Assembly (NCBI GenBank): GCA_031835245.1
Contig: JAVKOQ010000198.1
Span: forward strand, 32,677-96,676
DNA: 64,000 nucleotides
Reading direction: 5' to 3'
From: Balamuthia mandrillaris
Lineage: Eukaryota > Discosea > Longamoebia > Balamuthiidae
A program made the translations under genes and the position numbers. Shown here one piece after another: positions 31,401-40,755 of the stretch. Each line of letters begins with the position of its first letter. Positions within the stretch are counted from its first letter, which is position 1. Under the pieces are notes generated by a model that saw only the letters and a list, made by a program, of their open reading frames with translations, was not told the DNA's origin and made no database searches.

Positions 31401-34400
31401 CTCCTGCTTAGTCTGCCATTCTCGTTCTTTCTGTCTCTCCTGTTCCTCTCGCAGGCGCTCCAACTCAACCCTTCTTTTAGCTCGTTGACGCTCCAATTCG
31501 CGTTCTTGCTCTTGCAACTCTTTCATCTTGCGCTCCCTTTCTTCCTCTTCTTTACGGTCTCTCGCTCTGCGGGTTTCCTCTAAGTGGCGTTCGTAGGCCT
31601 CTCGCTTAGCACCCTCCAGCTCTCGCAGCTTGGCTTGCTGTTTCTTGAACTTCTCTTCCTTCTTCCTTTCCTCCTCTTCTCTCTTGCGCTCGATTTCCTC
31701 CCGTCTCTTTTGCATGTACGCTTGTCTTTCTTCCTCCAGTTGTTTTCTCTCCTCGCGTTCGCGTTCATATTGCTCCTCCTTCAACCGTTCCTTCTCTGCT
31801 CTCAGTCTATCGAGCTCCTCCATTCTCTTCTGGCGCACTTCCGCTTTTTGTTCTTCCAGCATTTGCTGCTCTGCTTGTTTCATCTTCCATTCCAGCTCTT
31901 TCTGGCGTTCCTGCTCCTCCTTGAGTCGCTCAAGCTCCTTTTGCCTTCTCTCCTTCTGTGCTTGCTTCTCTTCCTCCAGCTGCTTAAGCTCTTCCATGCG
32001 TCGGCGGCGTTGTTCTTCCTCCTCTTGCTCTTGCTTCTTCTTGATTTCTTCCAGGTGTTGGCGGTAGGCTTCCTTCCTCTCTCCATCCAATCTCTTCAAC
32101 TTCTCCTGCTTCTTCCGCCATTTTTCTTCCTTCTGTCTTTGTTCCTCCTCTCTTTGCTTTTCGATCTCTTCTCTTCTTCTCCTTGCTCTTTCCTCTTTCT
32201 CCGCTTCCAACAACTTCCTCTCTTCTTGTTCTCGCCTGTATTGCTCTTCCTTTTCCTGTTCGCGTTGCTCTCTCAAACGTTCCAATTCCACCTCTCGTCT
32301 GCGTCTTGCTGCCTCTTTCTGCTCTTCCAATTCTCTTTCCTCTTCTTGTTTCATCTTCCATTCCAGCTCCTTTCTCGCTTCTTGCTCCTCTTTGAATTTT
32401 TCCAACTCCTTCTTTCTCCTCTCCTGCATGGCCTTTCTTTCCTCTGCCTCTTGCTTCAGTTCCCGCATTCTGCGCTGACGCTCCTCTTCCTCTTCCTTCT
32501 CTCTTGCAGCTCTTACTTCATCCAAGTGTCTTTGGTAGGCTGCTTTCTGCTCACCTTCGAGACGCTTCAGCTTCTCTTGTTTCTTGCGCCACTTTTCCTC
32601 CTTGATTCTCTCCTCCTCTTCCCTTTTCTTCTCCAGCTCGTCTCTGCGCCGCTTCATTCTTTCTAATTTCTCCTCTTCCAAAAGCCTCTTCTCTTCTTGT
32701 TCGCGGCGGAAACGTTCTTCCTTCTCCCGTTCCCTCTTTTCCCGCAAATGCTCCAGTTCTTCCTGTCTTCTTCTGCGAGTCAGCTCTTGTTGCTCCTCTA
32801 TTTGCCGGAGCTCTTCCTGCTTGGCTTGCCATTCCAGCTCCTTTCTTCTTTCTTGCTCTGCTTTGAATTTTTCCATTTCTTCCTTTCTCCTCTCTGCAAT
32901 TCTGCGTTTTTCTTCTTCCTCTTGCTTCAGCTCTTCCATCCTTCGCCTGCGCTCTTCCTCTTCATCCTTTTCTCTCGTGGCTCTAACCTTCTCCAAGTGT
33001 TGTTGATAGGCCTGCTTCTTTTCTCCCTCGAGTTTCTTGAGCTTCTCTTGTTTTCTTTGCCATTTTTCCTCCTTTCTTCGTTGTTCCTCCTCTCTCCTCC
33101 TATCATTCTCAAGGCGCCGGAGTCGCTGTCGTTCTAATTTTTCTTCCTCCAACAATCTCCTTTCCTCCTGCTCTGCACGGAATCTCTCTTCCTTCTCCCT
33201 TTCCCGCTCCTCTCTGATTCGCTCCAACTCCTCCTGTCTTTTACGTTTGGTAAGTTCGCGAGCTTCCTCCAATTCCTTCTTTTCAGCAAGCTGCAATTGC
33301 CACTCGATTTCCTTTTGTTTCTCCTGTTCCTCCCTAAACTTCTCCAATTCCTGTCGTCTCCTCTCTCTTATCGCTTCTCTTTCTTCCTCCTCCTGTTGGA
33401 GTTCCTCCATTCGTTGTTTTCGGATCTCAGCCTCTTCGCGCTCTCTCTTCATCCTAACATCTTCCAGATGGCGTTGATAGGCCTCCTTCTTGGCGCCCTC
33501 CAACTTCTTCAACTTCTCTTGTTTCTTCTTGAACTCCTCATCCTTTCGTTTTTGCTCTTCTTCTCGCTGCTTCTCCAGCTCCTCCCGTCGGCGGCGAAGG
33601 CGTTCCAGCTTTTCCTCTTCTAGCAATCTCTTCTCTTCCTGTTCGCGTCGGAACCGCTCTTCTTTTTCTCTTTCACGTTCATCACGAAGACGCTCTAGCT
33701 CTTGTTGTCGCTTGGTGCGACTGGCTTCCTTCTTTTCTTCTAAGGCCTGCATTTCAGCATGTTTGAGCTTCCATTCGAGTTCCTTTTGTTTGGCTTGCTC
33801 TTCTCTGAACTTTTCAACCTCTTCCCTTCTTCTCTGTCTCATGTTCTCCCGCTCTTCTTCCTCCTTTTGCAGCTCGTCCATCTTGCGCTGTCTCTCTTCT
33901 TCCTTCTCCTTTTCACGCTTAGCACGGGCTTCTTCCAAGTGCTGTCTGTAGGCCTCCTTCTTTTCGCCTTCCAAGCGCTTCAGTTTGTCCTGTTTCTTTC
34001 TCCACTTGGCTTCCTTCTGCCTTTCCTCCTCTTCTCGCTGCCTCTCAATTTCCTCCCTGCGGCGCCTCATCCTGTCCAATCTTTGCTCTTCCAGCATGCG
34101 GATCTCTTCCTGCTCCATTCGGAAGCGCTCCTCCCTTTCCCGCTCTCTATCCGCACGAAGCTTTTCAAGTTCCTTTTGCCTGCGCTCCCGCCTTTGCTCC
34201 TTCATCTCCTCCAACTTTCTGGCCTCCTCTGCTTGTTGTCTCCATTTTTCCTCGTTTTGTCGTTCCTGTTCCTCGCGAATTCGCTGAAGCTCTTGCTGTC
34301 GTCTCTCCTTGCGAGCCTCGCGTTCCTCTTCCTGCTTACGGAGCTCTTCCATCCTTGCTCTTCTTTCTTCCTCTTCGCGAGCAGCTCTGGCTTCAGCCGT

Positions 34401-37400
34401 GCTGCGAAGATGTTGGAGATAGCGTTCACGCTTCTCATCTTCCATCTTGTTGAGCTTCTCCTGTTCCTTCCTCCAACGTTCTTCTTTTTCTCGCTCTTCC
34501 CGTTCTCGCCTCTCCTGAGCCAGGCGAAGGTGTTCTTGCCTTTTCTTTCGGGCCTCTTCCTCTAACTGACGCATTTGCTTTTGCTGCTCTCTGAATTTTT
34601 GCTCCTTCTCGCGTTCGGCTTGGAGGCGCCTTTGTTCCAACTCTTCTCTCCTCTTCTTGGCCCTCTCCGCCTTTTCTCTCTCCAGCTGCTCCTGTTCCCG
34701 CTTGGCTTGCTCGTATTCCTTCAACTTGGCTTGCTCTCTTTCTTCGCGGATGCGTGCAAGCTCAGCTTCGCGGCGCTTGCGGAAGGCTTCCTTGTCCTCA
34801 TCTACTTTGCGTTGCATGGCCTGCTTTTCTCTCCACTCCAACTCCTTTTCCTTTTCTCTTTGTTCCTTGATGCGCTGCAACTCCAGTTTCCTGCGTTCCA
34901 ACATGGCCTGCCTTTCTTCCTCGATCTTCTTTCTCTCTTCCTGCTCCTCCAGCCACTTAAGCTCTTTCTGGCGTTCTCGTTCTTCCTTAATGCGCTCTAG
35001 TTCAAGCCTACGAGCTGCTTCTTTAGCTTTGTGACGTTCTTCCTCCGCCTTCAGCTCAGCCATTCTTCTCTGTCTCTCCTCCTCTTCTTGTTGTTCCTGC
35101 TTCTTCTTTACCTCCTCCAAATGCTTGCGGTAGGCTTCCTTCTTCTCTCCTTCTAAGCGTTTGAGCTTCTCCTGCTTCTTCAGCCACTTGAGTTCTTTTT
35201 GTCTGCGTTCTTCCTCGCGCTTTTTCTCGTTCTCTTCCTTTCTCTTTCTTCGCAGCTCCTCTTTCTCCTGTTCATAGCGTCGTCTCTCTTCTTGCTCTGC
35301 AAGGAACTGCTCCTCCTTTCTATTCTCTTCCTCCTCGCGAATGCGACGCAGTTCTTCTTGGCGACGCAGCTTGGCAGCAAGTTTTTCCTCCTCGTATTTC
35401 TTCTGCTCCTCTTGCTCTCGCAGCCATCTCTCCATCTTCTGCTTTTCCTGTTCTTCTTTCCAGATTTCTAGCTCGCGTTGTCTGCGTTGATTACGTGCCT
35501 CACGCTCCTCTTCTTCCCTACGCATCTCCTGCATACGTTTGTCTCTCTCTTCGGCTTCTTTGCGCTCCTGCTCGGCTCGCACCTCTTCAAGATGTCTACG
35601 ATAGGCCTCCTTCTTCTCGCCTTCCAAGCGGTTCAATTTTTCTTGCTGCCTCTTCCACTTTTCTTCTTTTTCTCTCTCTTTCTCGGCCCTTTCTCTTTCG
35701 ATGGCTTCCTGCCGGCGCTGTCTGAGTTTGGCCTTTTCCTGTTCTTGTTTACGCTTCTCTTCTTGTTCCCTCTTATACTCCTCTATCTTTCGTTTCTCCT
35801 CCTCTTGTCTTTTCTTCTCGAGCTCTTCCTGACGGCGCTTTCTACGTTCCACTTTTTCTTTCTCCCTCTGTTCCTGTGCAGCCTTTTCACGGGAGTATTG
35901 TTCCAGCTTTAACTTTTCTCTTTCCTCTCGGATCTTCTCCAATTCGGCAGCACGGCGTTTGCGGTACTCCTCTTTGGACTCTTCGAGTTTTCTTTGCTCA
36001 GCTTGTTGCTCCTTCCATTGAAGCTCCTTTTCTTTATCCCTTTCTTCTCTCCATCTCTCGAGCTCCTTCTGTCTTCTCTCTTGAGCTCTGGCGCGTGCTG
36101 CTTCGATCTTCTTTCTGTTCTCTTCGGCAATGCGGTACTTTTCTTCCTCCTTCCGTCTCTGTTCCTCCTTGAATTTCTCCAGTTCCTTTTGGCGCTTTTC
36201 TGCTCTCTTTTTGGCGGCCTCTTCCTCCTCTTTCAGCTCCTCCATGCGACGCTTTCGTTCCTCTTCCTCTTGTTGCTCCTGCTTTTTCCTAATTTCATCC
36301 AAATGCTTTTGGTAGGCCGCTTTCTTGTCACCCTCCAAACGAGCCAGCTTCTCCTGCTTCTTCCTCCACTTCTCCTCTTTCCTCCTCTGTTCTTCTTCTC
36401 TGGCTCGGTCTATTTCCTCCTTTCTTCTTCTCAATCTCTCTTCCTTTTCCTGGTCCCTCATCGCCTTTTCGGCCTGCTCTCTCATAAATTGTCTCTCCTT
36501 TTCTCGTTGTTCTTCCTCTCTCTTCCTTTCCAGCTCTTCCAAGCGTCGCTTCTTGCGTTCTATTTTCTCTTCCTCGGCAATCCTGGAAAGCTCTTGCTCG
36601 AGGCGGAAGCGCTCCTCTGCTTGTCTTTCCTGCTCTTCGCGCCAGCGCTCCAGCTCATCCTGTCGTCTTCGTTTGGCTTCCTGTTTTTGTCTCTCATATT
36701 CGCGTCTTTCTTCTTCGGCCTTCCTTATCTCCTCTTCCTTCTGTCGTTCCTGTTCAAGGCGCCATTCCTCCAGCTCGCGCTCTCTCCTCTCTTTTTTGGC
36801 TTGACGTTCTTCTTCTTCTTGCTTGAGCTCTTCCATTCTACGCAACCTTTCCTCCTCCTCTTCCTTCTCTTTCTTCGCCCTCAGTTCGTCCAAACGCTTC
36901 TGTTCTCGTTCCTTCTTCTCGCCCTCCAACTTGTTGATTTCCTCCTGCATACGCTTGAACTCCCCTTCTTTCTCTTGTTGCTCTCTCTCGCGCTTTCTAT
37001 CTAACTCCTCTCTTCTCTTTTGGCGCAGTTCCTCTTTGCGTCTTTCCAATTCGATACGCTCCTGTTGTTCGCGAAGGAACTGCTCTTCTTTCTTCGCTGC
37101 TTCTTCTTCGCGTTTTTTCTCCAGTTCCTCCATCCTCTTTCTGCGCTTCTCCTTTTCATATTCCTCCAGTTCGCGCCTTTCTTGCTGCTGCCTCACGAAC
37201 TCAAGCTCTTTTGCCTTTTCTTGCTTGGCACGCCATTCCTCCACTTCTACTCTTCTCCTTTCCTGTCTAGCCTGTTGCTGTTCCTCCTCCTTGGCCCTTT
37301 CCTCAGCCTCTCGCTTGTACTCTTCCTCCTTCTTCAGTTCCTGTTCCCTACGCCAAGTCTCCAAAGCTTGCTTCCTCTTATCCGCGAGAGCCGCACGTTT

Positions 37401-40103
37401 GTCTTCCTCTCTCTTGAGTTCCTCCATGCGGCGCATTCTCTCTTGTTCTTCCTCCTTTTCCCTTTGCTTCCTTGCCTCTTCTAAGTGTTTGCGATAGGCT
37501 TCCTTCTTTTCGCCTTCCAGCGCCTTCAGCTTTTCTTGCTTCAACAACCATTCGGCTTCCTTTTCACGCTGGTCTTGCTCTCGTTTCCTTTCGATTTCTT
37601 CGCGGCGCTTCTGAGCACGCTCCGCCTTCTCCTCATCGATTCGCTTCAAGCGCTCCTGTTCTTGCTTGAACTGTCGCTCTTTCTCGGCTTCGCGTTCCTC
37701 TCGCAATCTTTGGATTTCTTCTCTTCGTCTCTCGCGTCTTTCTTCTGCTTCCTGTTCCAGTCGCAGACGCTCTTCTTGCAATCGGCGAAACTCTTCTTCT
37801 TTCTGTCGTTCTTGTTCAGCACGCCACCTCTCAACTTGTTCCTGTCTGCGCCTTCGAAATTCTTCCTTGGATTCGTTCTCTTTTCTGAGCTCATCCATCT
37901 TTCTGCGGTACTCCTCCTCCTTCTCGCGCTCCTTTTGCTCTTTCCATTTCTGCAACTCCTGCTCCCTACGCTTGCGGCGAGCCTCTCTTTCTTTCTCTTC
38001 TTGCCTTCTCTCGTCTTCCGCACGACGAAACTCTTCCTCCTTCTTCCTTTGTTGCTCCTCTTTGAATCTCTCCAATTCTCTCTTCCTTTGCTCTGCGGCA
38101 CGTTGACTAGCTTCTTCCTCTTGTTTCAACTCTTGCATGCGCCTCATCATTTCTTGCTCCTTTTCTTTCTCTCGCTCGCGGCGAACTCTTTCCAGGTGTT
38201 GAATATACGCCTCTCGTCGTGCTCCTTCCAATTCTTTGAGCTTCTCCTGCTTGCGCTTCCAAAGCTCTTCCTTGATACGCTCCTCGGCCTCTCTGCGTCT
38301 TTCGATCTCCTCTTTGCGTCTCTTCCGTCTTTCCTCCTTTTGAGCCTCTAGCGCCTTTTCCTCTTCCATCTTTCGGATGAACTCTGCCTCTTTTTCTTTC
38401 TCCTCCAATTCTCTCCTCTTTTGCAATTCCTCCTGGCGCTTCTTTTGTAGGTCATTCTTGCGATCCTCCCACTTGCGCGCCTCCTCCTGCTGTTGCCTAA
38501 ATTCTTCTTCCTTTCTCTTCTCTTGTTCCGCTTTCCACTTCTCGATCTCCTTTTGCCTACGTTGGCGGTATTGTTCCTTCGTCTCGTTTTCTTTACGAAT
38601 CTGCTCTATTCTGGCTTTATACTCCTCCTCCTTCTCTTGTTCCTTTTGAGCTTTCCACCTTTCCAAATCAGCTTCTCTTCTCTGACGCCTGGCAGTTGCT
38701 TCCTGCTCTTCGAGCTTCCTGAGCTGTTCTTCACGCTTGTACTCCTCTTCTTTGCGCCTGGCTTGTTGTTCGTGGAAAGCAGCGAGCTCCTTCTTCCTTC
38801 TCTCCTCTCGTTCCTTCGCCTGTTGTTCCTCCATTTTGAGCTCCTGCATTTTGAGCTCCATTTCCAGCTCCTTTTGCTTCTGCCTTTCCTCTCGCACTTT
38901 TTCCAAGTGCTGCTTATAGGCTTCCTTCTTTTCGCCCTCGAGCCGCTTGAGTTTCTCTTGCTTTTTCTTCCATTCTTCTTCCTTACGCCTTTCTTCTTCC
39001 TCTCTCTGCTTCTCTAATTCTTCGCGACGTTGTCTTCTCTTTTCTGCCTTCTCCTCCTCAAGAAGGCGTTGCTCCTCTTGTTGTCGCATAAACTCCTCTT
39101 CCTTTTCGCGTTCTTGTGATTCTCTGATCCTACGAATGGCTTCGCGGTGCTGCTCCAAGAACTCCTTTCGACGCTGTTCTTCATATTCTCTTTGCTGTTT
39201 CTGTCGCAGGAACTGCTCTTCTTTCCTTTTTCTGTCTTGATCCCTGTAGCGCTCAATCTCTGCCTGCCTTCTCTTTCTATAATCTTCTTTGGACTCATCT
39301 TCCCTTTTCTTTTCCTCCTGCTCTCTCCTCCACTGCTCCAGTTTCTCCATTTCCTCTTCTTCCTTCTTCCTTTGTATCTCCTCCAACCTTCTTTGTTTCC
39401 TTTCCTTCTTCTCCTCTTCCTCTCGGAGCCTTTGTTCCTGTTCCTGTCGGAACAGTTCTTCCTTTCTCCTTTCGGCCTCCTCTCTTTCTCTGGCGATCTC
39501 CTCTCGTCTCCGCTTCCAGAAGTGCTCCCTAGACTCCTCTGCCTTCTTCTTGGCCTCCTGCTGCCTCTTGAAATCTTTGAGCTTTCTTTCTTCCTCAGCT
39601 TGCTTGAGCGCTTTCACCTCCTCTTCTCTGCGCCTCTTGCGCTCGCGCTCCTCCTCCTCTTGTCTTTTCTTCTCATCCTGCAGTTTCCTGAACTCTTCTT
39701 CCTTCTCCTTCTCTCGTTCTTCTTTCAGCCTTTGCAGCTCCACTTCCCTCCTCTTTTGTCGCTGCTGCTTCTCTGCCTCCTCCGCCTTTCTCCTCTCAGC
39801 CTCCTGCCTGTACTTCTCCTCGGCGGCGAGCTCCTTCTCTCGCTTGAGTTTCTCGAGCTCCTCCTCCCTCCTCTTCTTTCTGGCCTCCTCCTCAGCCTCT
39901 CGCTCCTTCCTCCTCTGCTCCTCCTGCAGGAACCTCTCCTCCTTCTCCTTTTCCTTCTCCTCTCGGATCTTGTCAATGTTCTCTTCCTTTCGCTGTTGAT
40001 CAGCGACGGCCTCGGCCTCCTCCAAAGCCCGAACCTCAGCCTCGAGGGCGGCTATCTCAGCCAAATAGAGCTCTTTCTCCGCATCCCAACCCTCTTCTGC
40101 CAT
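28497..40103 (-). CDS. Giant charged helical protein with nested 40/37-residue repeats (3868 aa)
   Basis: One uninterrupted 11.6-kb reading frame. After residues 1-51 the protein is built from 40-residue units such as KEKEERFLQEEQRRKEREAE..., each with an aromatic residue (W/Y/F) at position 7 and a basic KRRxEE block near position 26-31. At intervals a shorter 37-residue unit carries the signature QEKLKRLEGEKKEAYRKHLE; I count 18 clear copies plus one degenerate. Glu, Arg, Lys and Gln dominate; Pro is absent from the repeat region and Gly is almost confined to the LEG motif. This predicts a very long single alpha-helix or coiled coil, trichohyalin-like in composition. The last ~110 residues differ and contain an acidic hydrophobic motif (FDFEDILDDLGIDSVG) and end ESDDDY. 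No motor, membrane or catalytic domain seen. Function unknown; cytoskeletal or structural is a guess. Confidence 0.92.
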   Translation of the reverse strand: MAEEGWDAEKELYLAEIAALEAEVRALEEAEAVADQQRKEENIDKIREEKEKEKEERFLQEEQRRKEREAEEEARKKRREEELEKLKREKELAAEEKYRQEAERRKAEEAEKQQRQKRREVELQRLKEEREKEKEEEFRKLQDEKKRQEEEERERKRRREEEVKALKQAEEERKLKDFKRQQEAKKKAEESREHFWKRRREEIAREREEAERRKEELFRQEQEQRLREEEEKKERKQRRLEEIQRKKEEEEMEKLEQWRREQEEKKREDESKEDYRKRRQAEIERYRDQDRKRKEEQFLRQKQQREYEEQRRKEFLEQHREAIRRIRESQEREKEEEFMRQQEEQRLLEEEKAEKRRQRREELEKQREEEERRKEEEWKKKQEKLKRLEGEKKEAYKQHLEKVREERQKQKELEMELKMQELKMEEQQAKEREERRKKELAAFHEQQARRKEEEYKREEQLRKLEEQEATARRQRREADLERWKAQKEQEKEEEYKARIEQIRKENETKEQYRQRRQKEIEKWKAEQEKRKEEEFRQQQEEARKWEDRKNDLQKKRQEELQKRRELEEKEKEAEFIRKMEEEKALEAQKEERRKRRKEEIERRREAEERIKEELWKRKQEKLKELEGARREAYIQHLERVRREREKEKEQEMMRRMQELKQEEEASQRAAEQRKRELERFKEEQQRKKEEEFRRAEDERRQEEKEREARRKRREQELQKWKEQKEREKEEEYRRKMDELRKENESKEEFRRRRQEQVERWRAEQERQKEEEFRRLQEERLRLEQEAEERRERRREEIQRLREEREAEKERQFKQEQERLKRIDEEKAERAQKRREEIERKREQDQREKEAEWLLKQEKLKALEGEKKEAYRKHLEEARKQREKEEEQERMRRMEELKREEDKRAALADKRKQALETWRREQELKKEEEYKREAEERAKEEEQQQARQERRRVEVEEWRAKQEKAKELEFVRQQQERRELEEYEKEKRRKRMEELEKKREEEAAKKEEQFLREQQERIELERRKEELRQKRREELDRKREREQQEKEGEFKRMQEEINKLEGEKKEREQKRLDELRAKKEKEEEEERLRRMEELKQEEEERQAKKERRERELEEWRLEQERQKEEEIRKAEEERREYERQKQEAKRRRQDELERWREEQERQAEERFRLEQELSRIAEEEKIERKKRRLEELERKREEEQREKERQFMREQAEKAMRDQEKEERLRRRKEEIDRAREEEQRRKEEKWRKKQEKLARLEGDKKAAYQKHLDEIRKKQEQQEEEERKRRMEELKEEEEAAKKRAEKRQKELEKFKEEQRRKEEEKYRIAEENRKKIEAARARAQERRQKELERWREERDKEKELQWKEQQAEQRKLEESKEEYRKRRAAELEKIREEREKLKLEQYSREKAAQEQREKEKVERRKRRQEELEKKRQEEEKRKIEEYKREQEEKRKQEQEKAKLRQRRQEAIERERAEKEREKEEKWKRQQEKLNRLEGEKKEAYRRHLEEVRAEQERKEAEERDKRMQEMRREEEEREARNQRRQRELEIWKEEQEKQKMERWLREQEEQKKYEEEKLAAKLRRQEELRRIREEEENRKEEQFLAEQEERRRYEQEKEELRRKRKEENEKKREEERRQKELKWLKKQEKLKRLEGEKKEAYRKHLEEVKKKQEQQEEEERQRRMAELKAEEERHKAKEAARRLELERIKEERERQKELKWLEEQEERKKIEEERQAMLERRKLELQRIKEQREKEKELEWREKQAMQRKVDEDKEAFRKRREAELARIREEREQAKLKEYEQAKREQEQLEREKAERAKKRREELEQRRLQAEREKEQKFREQQKQMRQLEEEARKKRQEHLRLAQERREREEREKEERWRKEQEKLNKMEDEKRERYLQHLRSTAEARAAREEEERRARMEELRKQEEEREARKERRQQELQRIREEQERQNEEKWRQQAEEARKLEEMKEQRRERRQKELEKLRADREREREERFRMEQEEIRMLEEQRLDRMRRRREEIERQREEEERQKEAKWRKKQDKLKRLEGEKKEAYRQHLEEARAKREKEKEEERQRKMDELQKEEEERENMRQRRREEVEKFREEQAKQKELEWKLKHAEMQALEEKKEASRTKRQQELERLRDEREREKEERFRREQEEKRLLEEEKLERLRRRREELEKQREEEQKRKDEEFKKKQEKLKKLEGAKKEAYQRHLEDVRMKREREEAEIRKQRMEELQQEEEEREAIRERRRQELEKFREEQEKQKEIEWQLQLAEKKELEEARELTKRKRQEELERIREEREREKEERFRAEQEERRLLEEEKLERQRLRRLENDRRREEEQRRKEEKWQRKQEKLKKLEGEKKQAYQQHLEKVRATREKDEEEERRRRMEELKQEEEEKRRIAERRKEEMEKFKAEQERRKELEWQAKQEELRQIEEQQELTRRRRQEELEHLREKREREKEERFRREQEEKRLLEEEKLERMKRRRDELEKKREEEERIKEEKWRKKQEKLKRLEGEQKAAYQRHLDEVRAAREKEEEEERQRRMRELKQEAEERKAMQERRKKELEKFKEEQEARKELEWKMKQEEERELEEQKEAARRRREVELERLREQREQEKEEQYRREQEERKLLEAEKEERARRRREEIEKQREEEQRQKEEKWRKKQEKLKRLDGERKEAYRQHLEEIKKKQEQEEEEQRRRRMEELKQLEEEKQAQKERRQKELERLKEEQERQKELEWKMKQAEQQMLEEQKAEVRQKRMEELDRLRAEKERLKEEQYEREREERKQLEEERQAYMQKRREEIERKREEEERKKEEKFKKQQAKLRELEGAKREAYERHLEETRRARDRKEEEERERKMKELQEQERELERQRAKRRVELERLREEQERQKEREWQTKQEELRAWEAAKEEQRKKRKEELERKREEQERKKEEEWEEQRRERQRLEEERKAYFQKRREEVERQREEEQRKKEEKFRKQQEKLRKLEGEKKEAYRKHLEEVRAARERQDEEERARKMQDIKQQEQELRQRQEKRRKELELLKEEEERKKEEEWQQKQAELKALEEQKAEARKRRQEELERKREEEERLKEEQYEQERQERKRLEEERKAYMQKRREEIERQREEEERKKEEKFKKQQAKLKKLEGEKKEAYLRHLEEVREDRERKEEEERRRKMEDIRMQEEEAQRRREKRMEELQRIKEEEEKRKEEEWRRKQEELRELEQQKAEQRRKRELEIERLHEEQERLKEEQYERERQERKRLEDERKAYMARRRQEIEEKREEEERKKEEKFRKQKEKLRKLEGEKREAYKKHLEEVRQAREKEEEEERARKMQELKEQEKELEQRREKRKQELEKIREEEERKKEEEWKQKQAELKQEEERKAEVRKKRQEEIEKLKTEQERLKEEQYERERQERKRLEEEKKVYMERRRQEIEQKREEEERKKEEKFRKQQAKLRQLEGEKKEAYRRHIEQVRLAQEQKEEEERQRRMDEIRQANEEAAERKERRKALIQQLREQEEQEKEEQYRREREEQKEFERRREEARRRRQEELEETRERREKEKEEAYLREKEERIRWEVERKRKQAERLERLKEQREREEEERKERAMREIKEREREDRARKERRKEELEKWRAEQEAKEEEKWRELQQQQKEYEEKRKLQKEERKKLLEQLREEEEKKKEEKFRKKQEKLALLKAKKEAAEAKRREELEKKKEELEKKKWEKEQKLRAKMAELEAKRKEEMDRRKEKVEKEAQKFKEEKTKQREEAKLLKKKMLEEKRNAKSKADAARAQIKSAQIGAEFDFEDILDDLGIDSVGTKQEALSNISETRLASAAKKREEEERLKKERQRQLELEMRRAREKAEEEESDDDY

Positions 40104-40755
40104 GTTTTAAGCCTTTTCGCTTTAATTTATTTTTTTAAAAATAAAGTTTAGAGAGAAAGAAGATGGAAAGAAAAAAAGATGAAGAAAACAAACCGTAAAT
40201 ATGTAACAGATAGAAAATGGAGCTACACACGCAAAATCACAAATACAAACAGAAAATACAAAAAAAAAAGAACGAAAAAAAAAAAAATCAAGAGACAAAA
40301 AAAACAAGCTTCTTCCCCGTTCGATTTTCAAGAAGCTCACTTCCAGGCCCTCAACCTTGCTTCCTTTCTTCCTTCCTTTCCTCTGATTCGCAAAAAAAAA
40401 AAAAAATAATAATAATAATAATAATAGCGAGTGTGGCGAGCGAGCGCGAGAGTGAAGAGACTTCCTCCTCCTTTGGTTTCGTTTGTTGGGGTCCCAATAA
40501 TAATAAAAGAAAAACAAATTACAAAAAACAAAAATAAAAATTCGCAGGGACAACACTGACAAGCGTGCCCCGATGATCGATTCATTACAGATCACCCATA
40601 ATGGGAAAATGGACTTGCTGAAACTCCGGAAATATTGCAAGCGGACCCTCGCGATTTGCTGACGTAGACCAACAGATCAATTTTTGCTGATCGGGCTATT
40701 CGTGATCGTCGTGTCGACATGAAAACAACAAAAAAAAAAGTGTAGCAAGAAAGAG
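40104..40755. other. AT-rich divergent intergenic region
   Basis: 652 bp between the start codons of the giant gene and the allantoinase. It has poly-A runs, an (AAT)7-like run at 40407-40428 and TGTCGACA at 40712-40719. One GC-richer island at 40549-40662 reads as a 37-codon open stretch of unknown meaning. Confidence 0.6.

Noticed and set aside
28497-40103. Long plus-strand open frames rich in Leu/Phe/Ser opposite the giant gene (up to ~385 codons)
   Set aside because: They are the antisense of a Glu/Lys/Arg-rich repeat, where stop codons are rare in every frame; the 3868-codon minus frame explains them.
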